A DNA stretch of 64,000 nt, from positions 37,574,539 to 37,638,538 of the forward strand of contig AP025043.1 in NCBI GenBank assembly GCA_036186865.1, in the 5' to 3' direction. The translations under genes were made by a program, and so were the position numbers. Of this stretch, positions 12,353 through 22,184 are shown one piece after another. Position 1 is the first letter of the stretch, and each line of letters opens with the position of its first letter. This DNA comes from Eustoma russellianum. Lineage: Eukaryota > Streptophyta > Magnoliopsida > Gentianales > Gentianaceae. Below the pieces are notes generated by a model. That model was not told the DNA's origin, did not search any database, and was given only the letters and a program-made list of their open reading frames with translations.

Positions 12353-12747
12353 AATTATTATGCCATCTGTGCTCTATAAGGAAGCATTTTTCTTAGAAAA
12401 TACTCTTTCCGTTCAAAAATATTGTCATAAGTATTTAACAAGTAGTCACTAAAACATTATTTAAAATAAAACTATTCTTGCAGATTCTTTATGCATCTGT
12501 CACAAAGGTTTGTGTGCAATGATTCACCTAGTCTTTTACGTATCAAAAAACATAATGAAATCCAGACAACTAGTCATATCCACTCAAATCATCACAAGTT
12601 TTTCCACTGTGTTAATTGTATCCTACTACCTCTCTTTCATATCAAAAGCTAATAATATACGCATACATCAAGTCAAGTGTATATTATACGAATATCAAGT
12701 CAACGATCAATTGTATAAGCAAATTAAAGGAGGATGTAAGAAAGTGG
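12353..12747. other. AT-rich gap with a Stowaway-like end
   Basis: No gene is seen. The segment near 12401 (tactctttccgttcaaaaat) resembles a degenerate Stowaway/mariner MITE terminus, but no partner inverted repeat was found. At 12660-12747 is a stretch shared with 17093-17411. Confidence 0.35.
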
Positions 12748-13111
12748 TGATCCAAGCACAAACCTCTAGATTATTGATGAATCCTTCCTTTAACTCTAGC
12801 TTCGCTTCAAACGTTGATTAAGGCACAAAAGTGTAATACTCTCTCTTGCTTCCAATGATGATGGGGACGGTTTTTGAGCCAATCACACCAATGATTTCAT
12901 CGTTTGTCATACAAGCATTACACACTAGTGGACGGCTCAATCTTTGGACGTGGGCAATATCATCTTTAAGGTTGCTTTAGCGTTGAAAGATCTAATCTAA
13001 GGTTTTATCATGCAAGACCTAGAGAAACAAAGAACACATTGTGTTCAAAAGAACAAGAAGTTCTTCATATAAATTCTGAAATGTCATAATGACTCCTATA
13101 GCCGTGTATCA
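12748..13111 (-). repeat. 3' LTR of gag-only copy 1
   Basis: It begins tgatccaagcac and ends gccgtgtatca, giving TGAT...ATCA ends like the LTRs of the copy at 47574. Its first ~100 bp align loosely with the LTR start at 16939 (shared aggcacaaa and cttgcttcc). Confidence 0.6.
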
Positions 13112-13124
13112 ATCCTTCCTTTCT
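13112..13124 (-). other. Polypurine tract of gag-only copy 1
   Basis: The minus strand reads AGAAAGGAAGGAT immediately before the LTR start TGATACACGG. Confidence 0.65.
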
Positions 13125-14660
13125 AGAAAAGATTCGTCTTCGAATATTGGCATGTATGCAATGAAGGAAAAAAAACACAACAATCCAGCAACTATATGAA
13201 AGACACTTAAACAATTCAAACACAATGTTCATGCACAATTTCATCCTAATATGCTTAGGGTGAATAAATAACTCTACAAAGAAGCACACACCCAACAACA
13301 CATAGTAGCATATTTTATCATGAATGCTAAACAACCAGCACCTTTCCTAATGTGTTTTGGATGCATAAACAAGGAATTCTCAAAATTTAGCTCAAAGAAT
13401 GATGCAACACATGAAACACGCAAAGCAGCTTTCTTCCTTATGTGATTTGGATGTATGGGAATCGTTATCACATGTATTTGAATTTGAACTTCATGTTCAC
13501 GCATCCATGCAGCAAACTTGGGTGCATAAAGATCCACAAACACATAAGATGGACTTTGTAGCAACAAATGCAATGGACTAAATCATAACCGTGTATATTA
13601 TCATTTTGACTAGATGCACATAGAAGACAATCTAGCTCACGGTTGTGAACATAAAGCAGCACATTTTTTTACACAAGGTGTATCATGCATGGAATCAAAA
13701 GAATGTGTAACATAAGGGACAAGCAACGTACCTTGTGTGCTTAGCTCTTCCAAATCAGTTTGTTCACCATTGATTCCAACTCATCATTACCATTGAAATC
13801 AGTGACATATTTTCAAGTGGGATTTCATTTTCAAACTCATTTATTGAACAAAGGATTGACATACACAGCATCATTTGAATGAAAGTTAGAAGTTTTATAT
13901 AATGCAACATCATTGTCATGCCATTCAAACAAAAGATTATTAAAAATAGTCCATTCATTCTTTTCTAAAGTTTTATGCTCACTTTCATTTGAAATATCAC
14001 TTAGTTCATCGCTTGAATCATCATTTAAGCAAGGCAAATCATGGAAAAAATCAGATTGTATGCCATCATTTTCAAGTTCCACAATGTTAATAGCATTTAA
14101 ATCATCATTGAAGTCATGCAAATTGGTAGGTAACTCATCTTTTAAAGCCAACAAATCATCATGCAAGTTAGGACTTTGATTATGCAATGCATCTTCCTTA
14201 GGTTATTCATTGTTAATAACATTTAAATCCCATTCAACCAAAGGAATTTCAGCAATATTTTCATGCACACCATGCTCAACTACATCATGCAAGACTTCAT
14301 CATTAAGCTCATTAGAATAAGAACTAGATTCATGCAAATTTTCAGATTCTTTAGCTTTAATTTCAACATTAGATTCATGTAACTTTAAGGAGATTTGATG
14401 CTTCTTATCTCTTTCTCATATGCCTTTCTTTTCAAGTATGCCTTTCTTGCCTTATATGCCATTTGTTTCTCACAACCATCAGCAAGATAACACAAATGAT
14501 CAAGATTTCTAAATCTAACATTAGGTAAACGCGCAACAATTTTCTTCTTTAAACCAGTAAAAAATCTAATCATTGTCAATCTCTCGTTTTCCCTAAAATT
14601 GGCAATATATAAACCATATAACAATTCTTTGTAAAACTTTTCACACTAAGATGGTATTGA
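13112..14660 (-). pseudogene. Gag-like ORF with HPKH motifs, degraded
   Basis: Remains of the single ORF of the gag-only family. In minus order: a gag-like piece at 14385-14624 (NERLTMIRFFTGLKKKIVAR, then a basic KARKAYLKRKAYEKE stretch); an acidic Asp/Asn/Leu-rich piece at 13837-14187; and C-terminal pieces at 13065-13573 with IHPNHIRKKAALRV, MHPKHIRKGAG and IHPKHIRMKLCM. Stops and frameshifts separate the pieces. The gag-like piece parallels LTMIRFIAGLNKEIAHEMM in the better copy at 50364. The role of the HPKH part is unknown. Confidence 0.7.
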
Positions 14661-16147
14661 GGAAAAGATTGGTACCTTGGAACTCCATTCTAAAATATTT
14701 TACCCAAATATCTTGAGAACAGCCAAAGTATTGCATCCGTACCTTAATGTCTTCAAGGTCATCTTCATGGAGCATGACTCCCCAATTGGTGTTAACCAAC
14801 ATAGTAAACATGAAAACCAAACACTAAACAAACTTTTGCAAAGATGGTTAATTAAAATCAGTTTGTGTTTGTATGTGTTTGTTGTCTCACTTCTTCTCCT
14901 TTATTTCTCACTCATTTTTACTTTTTTCCTTGACCAATCTGAGGTTAATAGCACTTAAAGAGAGCAAATAAGAAAGATGAATGTCAATCTTCAATCAAAT
15001 GATCTTAATCTTTCACCTTTCACACAAACTTGCTTCAAAACAGCCACAAACGAATATGATTCTTTGCTAGACCAAAAAATTCAATTCACACCTCAACTAA
15101 ATTCAAAACAGTCACAACATCATGCTAAAATAGTCACAAAAGTGGTGAAATCTAAGAGGGACAAAACAATCCACTTTTGATCATAAAATGCACCAAAAAT
15201 GTCCAAAACAGAATAAGGTCACACCCACACAAATTTAAACAATTGAACTAAGATTCATTGACAAAATGAGACCAAAAATGATGTGTGAAGCTGAGCCAAA
15301 GAAGAATTAAAGGTTGCTTAGGCAATCTTTAGTTAACTTTGGACCTTTTGCACTCAAACTCACCATGGGACTCAAAGCATACAACAATCAGGTGTTCAAG
15401 TGTTTGGATAGTATATTAGAATCACTTGATGGTATAAAAAAAGTAGGAAAAAGATAGGTTAAGCACGACAAAGGACAGTCAAGCAAGCTTTTCATAATTG
15501 CACAACACGAGTTCAAACAACTTTGCACTTTGACTTTCTCTCTTTTCACTTCTTCTTTTGCTTTTCTTTTCACTTTTCTTTCTTTACTTGCTGTGAATGA
15601 TGTGAGCAAGTTTCAGATTCTGTAATTTCTTTTGACAAGGGATAAAACGTAATTTCACAAGTTGTTTTGTCAAACTTTGGACAGAACGTTTTGAACTCTG
15701 ATTTGTCTTACATGGACTATTATTTGATGTATAAATTCCGTGGCTTAGATTTGGATTTGATCTGAACTGATTTGGGGCTAAAAATTGCAAGTTTTTGGCT
15801 TTTTATATGATTAGGGTTTTTGGTTCGGATTTGATGGATTCTGGTCCAGTTGACTTGTGGTTCTGATTTAAGGACCAATTTGGATTGTGAGGGGTCTGGT
15901 TATGTGGATGGTATGTTTTGTTTGGGTGGTGTTTGTTCGTGGAATGTAAATTGGGGAAATTAGGGCTTTTTTCTAATTTAGGGTTTGCTGAATTAGAGAA
16001 ATGAAGAAATAACACATGAACAACCAAATTGATGCATAAATTCAGTCACAAAGTAAGAAATAAGATGCACAAAGTACTCAATTAACGTAAATTTGCACAG
16101 CAACAAAAGTAGATGTGGACTAGGCTGCTTTATACGCTAAGTAATCC

Positions 16148-16577
16148 AGGTGGCGTTTGGTTGGGAGAAATGGAAATGAAGGAATGGGTTTGAAGGAATC
16201 CAAACTCATTCCGGCTGTTTGCTTGGGGTAAATGGCAGAATGGATTTCATTTTGATATCCAACTATTTGGTAATGGATATCATTTTTTGATATACTAGGC
16301 CCCCTTATCTTTCAAAATGTGGGAATGGGGAGCCGCCGGTCAACGCCGGTCAACGACGCCGTCCACGCCGGCCCAACGCCAGTCCGTCGCCGCCGGTCCG
16401 CAGTCGCTGGCCCGCCGCCGTCGGCGACCATTATTCCGACCGGTCACTATTACCATTTCCACTTTAATACCAAACAACTATCACTTTTAACCCCAAACAC
16501 ATATCCTCCAAACTCATTCCCTATCATACCCATTCTGATTCTAATTCCGATTCCCAAGTGTCAACCAAACGCCACCT
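16148..16577. mobile_element. MITE with 16-bp perfect inverted ends
   Basis: The ends are aggtggcgtttggttg at 16148 and its exact reverse complement ending at 16577. The arms continue as imperfect inverted repeats (ggaatgggtttgaagg against the Asn/Pro-coding right arm). The centre is unusually GC rich (CCGCCGG repeats at 16333-16440). About 430 bp with no coding. It lies in the leader of the gag-only element. A clean TSD was not found, so the superfamily is left open. Confidence 0.75.
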
Positions 16578-16924
16578 CAATCTTTGTGAAGCTGAATTTT
16601 AGTTCTATATTCAAGGCCTATGTTGTTCAAGTTTGGCAAAGAAAAGTTCAGACCTTTATACTTATAAGATGCATAAAATGATAGATAAACAAGTACAAAT
16701 AATAGGTAAGCCATGGGGTATGTTTTTGAACCAAAGAATTCAGTTTTGCACACAATCTTGTTCACAGCTTTTTTTTAGGACTAATTCAAGGCAAAAAAAA
16801 ATTTGGGATATTTGGACAGAATGGAAACATCAAATATGAAGAGAAAAGATGGTCAACAAAAACAGATTTGAATGGAAAGGAAATGAACAAGAAGGTGCAA
16901 AATATGGATAGATTGAGTGATCTT

Positions 16925-16936
16925 GCTCTGATACCA
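16925..16936 (-). other. Primer-binding site of gag-only copy 1
   Basis: The minus strand reads TGGTATCAGAGC, two bases inside the LTR that begins tgatgcgtgcac at 16939. Confidence 0.8.
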
Positions 16937-16938
16937 AA

Positions 16939-17095
16939 TGATGCGTGCACGGTGCGTGATCCATTCTCCACTTTAAACTTCCTCTTTCATCATGGTTTAG
17001 GCACAAAGGATTTGGACTCCCCCTTGCTTCCTTTGCGTTAGAATCAGTATAGTGAACCAACCTTCGCGTAGGAATAGTCTTTGGTAGACAAGTCA
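16939..17095 (-). repeat. 5' LTR of gag-only copy 1, partial
   Basis: It starts TGATGCGTGCAC beside the primer site. Only the first ~100 bp can be related to the left LTR, so it appears truncated or rearranged before the repeat shared with 12660-12747. Confidence 0.45.
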
Positions 17096-17149
17096 AAGTG
17101 TATATTGTAGGAATATCAAGTCAACCATGAGCTGTATAAACGAATTCAA

Positions 17150-17378
17150 AAAAGGTTGAACCCCAACCAGTAAGGGTCCTGCCACATCCAATCCCAAAGG
17201 TAGTGTAGAGAGATAAATCAGGTATCCGACGACCCGTTAGCAGGAGCTTGGTCATTTACACAGTAGTCTGCATAAAGAGTCCCCAGCACTGCAGGCAAGC
17301 CTACAGGCCAAGAAGCTCTTACACTATGCACTTGTTGGAAAGTGTCATTCTTGCCTTTGGGCTATATCCTGGGACTGC
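17150..17378 (-). mobile_element. Short retroposon (SINE-like) with 14-bp TSD
   Basis: This 229-bp insert is flanked by perfect direct repeats ataaacgaattcaa at 17136-17149 and 17379-17392. The empty-site form of the flank exists at 12660-12747, where the same sequence runs without the insert. A TSD of this length points to LINE-style retroposition. Read on the minus strand it has an A-box-like tatagcccaaagg near its start and a T-run at its end. A canonical B box at the usual spacing was not found, so the SINE label is tentative. Confidence 0.65.
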
Positions 17379-17392
17379 ATAAACGAATTCAA

Positions 17393-19233
17393 GGAGGATG
17401 TAAGAAAATGGTCAAGTCATATATCTGAATATTACCTTCGTCTAGTTATACTATTTCTTGAAAATTCGACATTTAAAAATTTCGTCATATGCATTGAGTA
17501 CGTGCCACTTTTTGGCTCCGGTAATAACTTGGTTTTAGTGGGTTTTTTTTTTTCACAATTTCCCAATTATGAAATAAATTATTAACCACAATAATTTCCC
17601 GAGAAAATATCATGTGAAGATTTTGAGCATATGTTGGTGGAGAATAGCATTAACTGTTAACATATGCACTTTTTCTTTTGGTGGAACATCATCTAAATTA
17701 TATCTCACAATGAGCACCTCATTTATTCTCATACCTTGATTCCCCCCCCCCCCCCAAAAAAAAAAAACAAAATATAAAGGCTTTTTTACATTTAAAGATA
17801 GGAGGAAGGAGAAATGCGTACTCCTCACCTTCTCGGATTTTATATGATGTATTAAAACCATAGTTTTTTTGTAAGGTTACCAATGTTTCGATGCTGAATA
17901 TCGAGAGGATCTTCCATCTCATTCTCTATCTCATCAGATAGAGTTGAGAATTTATCTTATCAAGAGGTGTGCCAAACCTCGTCACTCATTATACCAACCT
18001 TCTTCGTGTATAAAAATCTATCTTTTTACCTTTTGTTGAATGTCGACATATTCTCTATAAACTGGAATTTTCTATTCCAAAGCCTCTTGCTGAAATAATA
18101 TAAGCTTTCAAGAGGACTTGCATATGAAGAAGCCTCTAAATTTTTAAAGCTCAAAGATGTTTTGGATGGACCTAAAGAAGATGAGGTAACAGAAAATCAT
18201 TGTAAGACCATTGGAGACCATTTGGGCAATCAGATATGATAGTACCCCAAGATCAAATTCAAAGGATTAGGGATGGACAAACGCAAACCTATCCTAAAGC
18301 ACTACTAATAGAAAGCCTCACAGCCCTTTGGTTTAATAGGTTGTCCGACCTATAGGAGTAAAAGTTAGGTCAAACCTACCACAATGAATCTGAAAAACCT
18401 CACAAATATACCGGAGGTCGCGTCACTCAAATTACAAGAAGTTTGTTGGACAACTCGAGATGGTGACCCTTTATCTATGACACCAAAAGAAAGAGAAGAG
18501 TAATCGAACGTGCGAAGGACAAAAAAAAATGACATGTTGCTTCCCAAGCGAGGATTCTGGAGTCACAACCATCGACTCAGGCAAAGCAACACCACTAGAC
18601 TTGCCAGTGGCTTTTCCCACCCTTTTTCTGAAGAAAAAGAGCTTTCATTGAAATCATGTAATGTAACATATTTAGAGATCAAAAATTGAAATCAAACGCC
18701 TAGACTACGTGGGAAGGATCACCTCTAGCTCTACGTTACATATAGCAGTGGCTTGCCAGTGGCTTTTCCCTCCCTTTTTGCTTACAGCAGTGTGGGGATT
18801 GCTGCCTCTGTTCCATAAATGGTCTTCTCCGAAGAACTGAAAATTTTAGCCTCTTCATTAACACCACCAACCTAGAAAGCTTCTTCAGAGATATTTTCAT
18901 AATCAGAAGTAGAAGATATGTTTGAAAGATAAAGTGAGATGAAGGAGACTTACTTGGTGCCAATGGACAGAAAATTGAAGATGAAGGAGAAAACTTGTAA
19001 GAAGTTGGACGGAGAAGGGCGGCAACTTAGAAAGGACTCTAGCAAGTAAGTTAGAAAAATGTGAATGCAAAAAAGTGAGGAGAAAATGAACAGACATAGA
19101 ATTATATCCAAATTTTAGGAGGATAAAATATGAACCTAATAGGGACTCCTGATCCTCGAAATTTTGAATGTAATAATTGAAACATATGTCGACAATGCAG
19201 TTAAATCCGCAGATGTAACTGCTCTAGAAGTTG
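17393..19233. other. Intergenic stretch without recognised genes
   Basis: AT-rich DNA. It contains a run of about 14 C followed by about 13 A near 17744-17770. A 30-bp direct repeat (ttgccagtggcttttccc core) lies at about 18600 and 18751. A short open stretch at 18120-18200 could be an old coding remnant but is not recognisable. The last nine bases (19225-19233) are the TSD of the next element. Confidence 0.4.
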
Positions 19234-20060
19234 GGGAAGAGTTTGTATGACGCGGGGGTCAAATGGACGCTGGTGACGCGGCCAATCCATGGCTGACACG
19301 TGTCACCTTCAGTTTTTTTTAGCTTTTAGCCGAAAATTTTAGAAAACCTCCAATTTTTCATCTTATCTGTTGCGGAAACGAAAACAAGTCCCCCTTTCCC
19401 AATCCCAGTCGTCTTCCACCCACATCACAGCAAGGAAGAAATCTCCAACCAAATTGCAGACTCGACTCTCAGATTACTGCTCTTACTGATGAGATTGTTA
19501 AGAAGGTTCTCCCTGTTTCTTGATAGAACCAAAGCCTCTGGCTTTGGTCTTTAACTAAGATGGAATCTAGATATTTGTGAATTGAAAGAGTCTGTTGGAA
19601 GATGTCTACTCGCCTTGACACTCAATCTTGTATTTTGCCCATGTTGAATGAACTACTCCAACATAGTACTTGATAGTGTTATTTTGTAAGAACTTATGGT
19701 GCATCTCGTGTTATGTGGATACACATTTTTGCAAGCTTGAATGCAGCAAGCTTGCACTTTGATTGCTGATAGTGCAAAGCAAGACTAAAACTGAACGAAT
19801 CTCGAATGATTGCCTCAGTTCGATTTCTCTCTGCAACTAGGAAACATGAAAGTTGGAACCACTACTAATCGTGGATCAGCTTTTGCCGTGGTGGGAAAGA
19901 GGGACTTCTTTTCGTTTCTGCGACAGAGAAGATGAAAAATTGGAGGTTTTCTAAAATTTTCGGCTAAAAGCTAAAAAAAAAATGAAGGTGACACGTGTCA
20001 GCCGTGGATTAGCCGCGTCACCAGCGTCCATTTGACCCCCGCGTCATACAAACTCTTCCC
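19234..20060. mobile_element. Mutator-like element with ~130-bp TIRs and 9-bp TSD
   Basis: The left end gggaagagtttgtatgacg is repeated inverted at the right end. The inverted arms extend about 130 bp with few differences (both hold gtgacacgtgtca). The flanking direct repeat is tagaagttg at 19225-19233 and 20061-20069, a perfect 9-bp TSD typical of Mutator-like elements. The 560-bp interior has no transposase and no recognisable captured gene. It contains one short open stretch (LTDEIVKKVLPV) of unknown origin. Confidence 0.88.
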
Positions 20061-20069
20061 TAGAAGTTG

Positions 20070-20990
20070 AACTAGAAAATGTCTTCACTATGGTAACTGA
20101 CTTTTAAAGATAACTGACTTTATAAAGACACCGGTCTCTAAGTATGAGTCAGTCACACTGATCCAGATACGCAGTCAGGTCAGCGTCATTAAAAGAATCG
20201 GCACCATACGAGGTCATCCTCAACCGGTGGGTCGACCTCAACCATCACGTCGGCTACACTAGTATGCCCACAAAACTTAGACCGAAAGTGAAATAATCTC
20301 GGCTTGGCCTTCAACGTCAGAAGTTTTCGTCTCAACTCGGCCTTTGCCATGTAAACAGCTTCACCTAATGTGACGATACATTGCGCAAACTCATTAACAA
20401 TTGCCAAACATGCCCAAGCAGGACATAACACTTGGAAGGACTTAGCGGCCTCAAACATGCTTTGGCTCAGTCAGCAACTACAAAAGCATTTTGTCAAATT
20501 GACAGAATGGGGTTACGTTTTAAACGAATATTCAGACAACTCTATGAAGCATTCGTCTTGAAACACACTAAATTCCCACAAACAGGTTTCTTTAAATTTC
20601 AACAAAAATAAAATACCTAAAAAGGAACAATCAGTAACTAACTTGAGTGTTAGATAGTTTTCTCCGAAGTAACAACTCTGAAACTCTAACATTATTGATT
20701 CTTGCATGTTACAGTGGCAAGCCACACCTTTTCTATATGGGTCATCCTTTCGATCTAAATGGCGGACCCAACGTCGCCAGTATATATGTATAGATGGACT
20801 TTGAAGTGGGATAGAATCCGGTATGATTATTTTTTTTGTGTGCCCGTATGTGTAAGACATATGAGACTTGAGGCCTATGTGTCTTGTATTAGACCTCATC
20901 AACCTTCATGTATGTGTAGACATAAACACACGAGGTAAATAAACATGCCGGATCTTATATGGGACTTTCTTATTGCCATTTCGCATCCCA
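20070..20990. other. Intergenic stretch between two Mutator-like elements
   Basis: The longest open frame (20189-20458, minus, 89 codons) has reasonable composition (VNEFAQCIVTLGEAVYMAKA) and could be an old gag or transposon remnant. I cannot assign it to a family. The rest shows nothing. Confidence 0.3.
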
Positions 20991-20999
20991 TAAAACCAT

Positions 21000-21937
21000 G
21001 AGGGAATCTCATTTAGTAGACAAACGGTTCTCTCATTACTCAATTAATAGCTAAACATTAATGAAACTCACTTAACAGCATTCTTTTTTTATAATGGCTC
21101 ATTTACAACCGCGCAACCGGCTGAGAAATTTCAACCAATGAAAAAAACCATTGACTCATATTTACCCATCCAAATTAATTTTTTCTTTATGCGTAAGGAA
21201 CTTTCTCCTCCATACGAGCATGCTCAAGCAAAACTTCAAGGACCTGACTGTAATTTCGCCCAAACCTCTTCATCTCCATCTTTGGACTCCTATCACTAGA
21301 TCCCCTTTAGTCTTTCCGCCACGCAGCAGCCATATCCTCCGCCCACCTCTCTATCCTCTCCAAATGCCACATCATACTCCTATGCTGCAAGGTCAACAGC
21401 TACACCTTCAACGGCGTCATCTGATCATACCAACCAAACGTCGACCCATTCCTCGGGCAATAACGCTTGCTCTGGAAACTTTGTGACGCTTGCTCTGGGA
21501 ACTTTGTGTCCAAATAAAGCATTATCTCCTCCACCGTGCCCGAGACCACGTCGGAGCTGTTATAGAGCACTGGAGACTCAAAGATTTAAGGAGTGAAAAG
21601 TAATGAGACAGGTTTGTAGAGGAGACCGAAACGGATGTAAAAGGAGGCCGGATTGTTGGCCGGACCGTAGAGTTTGACGACCGGCCGGAGAGATGGGGAG
21701 GTTTTGATTAATTGACTCAGTTGGGCTGTTGGTGAAGGAGAGAAAGTCTGATGTGGCGCCCAATTTCATCAAAACAAATATTAAACAAAAATTGTAAAGA
21801 AATAGGCATCAACTAGTGATCAGTTGGTTTCATGACTATAAATGAGTCGTTATCCCAATAAAATGGTTGTTAAATAAATTTTATTAATGTTTGGTCATTA
21901 ATTAAGTAATGAGTCAAAACCAGGTGAGATTCCCTTG
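21000..21937. mobile_element. Pack-MULE with captured host gene fragment
   Basis: Inverted ends gagggaatctcat... and ...gtgagattcccttg enclose 938 bp. The arms hold the diverged pair ctcattactcaattaatag and its inverted counterpart near 21895-21915, and the termini resemble those of the foldback elements at 34277 and 55706 (tctcac-tt-a-ta-gc pattern). Flanks are taaaaccat (20991-20999) and taaaaccgt (21938-21946), a 9-bp TSD with one mismatch. The interior 21184-21700 carries a host gene fragment on the minus strand. The right end lies about 250 bp upstream of the PsbP-domain start codon. Confidence 0.82.
21184..21700 (-). pseudogene. Captured hemerythrin (HHE)-type gene fragment
   Basis: Reading the minus strand in one frame gives VVKLYGPANNPASFYIRFGL, then YNSSDVVSGTVEEIMLYLDT, then LLTLQHRSMMWHLERIERWA and YSQVLEVLLEHARMEEKV, with a few stops. 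The second half looks like a hemerythrin HHE cation-binding domain: His and Glu ligands are spaced in QHRSMMWHLERI and in LLEHARMEE. The first part resembles a thioredoxin/GST-like fold. Plants have proteins combining these parts (family knowledge). Stops at ATP*IF, V*LL and D*RG show it is not functional. It looks like the exon part of a host gene carried by the Mutator-like element. Confidence 0.65.
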
Positions 21938-21984
21938 TAAAACCGTTAACGGTTAACGTATACTCTTAAATCTAAAATTTCAAG

Positions 21985-22065
21985 TTGTAGTGCTTTTTCT
22001 TTTTCTTCCCCTCCTCCACCCCACCCCCTTCTCTGTGTGTCTCTTTTCCTTTTCTTTTTTTTCCA
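21985..22065 (+). promoter_or_regulatory. Pyrimidine-rich promoter patch of the PsbP-domain gene
   Basis: A CT-rich tract (ctttttctttttcttcccct and onward) lies 120-200 bases before the start codon. No clear TATA box was seen. Such Y patches are common in plant core promoters of photosynthesis genes. Confidence 0.35.
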
Positions 22066-22184
22066 GTCATTGACAACCACTAGAATGTGAAAGTATTATC
22101 CCGTGCAATGCCAAAACTAACCAACGTCAAAATCATTCATGCCTCAGCCTTGTCCACCAAACAAACCACCAACTGCTTGAGAAA

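Larger units (their letters stand above)
12748..17095 (-). mobile_element. Gag-only LTR retrotransposon, degraded copy 1
   Basis: The element reads on the minus strand. The left LTR is 12748-13111 and is followed by a purine tract. A gag-like region with HPKH motifs lies at about 13112-14660, then a long leader, a primer-binding site at 16925-16936, and a partial right LTR from 16939. It is the same family as 47574-53392. The leader at 15180-15330 matches that element's leader at about 49960-50045 in reverse complement (the stretch around ttaactaaagattgcc and the adjoining tttggctcagc). The HPKH protein motifs are also shared. No protease, integrase or reverse transcriptase is present. The right boundary is uncertain because the right LTR looks truncated. 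Confidence 0.7.

Noticed and set aside
12005..12452. Two plus-strand open frames rich in Phe, Ser and Leu
   Set aside because: They come from a pyrimidine-rich tract inside the gypsy LTR and have no domain.
17740..17772. C-run followed by A-run as a possible retroposon tail
   Set aside because: Simple low-complexity tract without TSD or element body; length may also include sequencing error.
18365..19097. Overlapping minus-strand frames as a possible small gene
   Set aside because: No domain, no consistent splice sites, and the 30-bp direct repeat inside explains part of the pattern.
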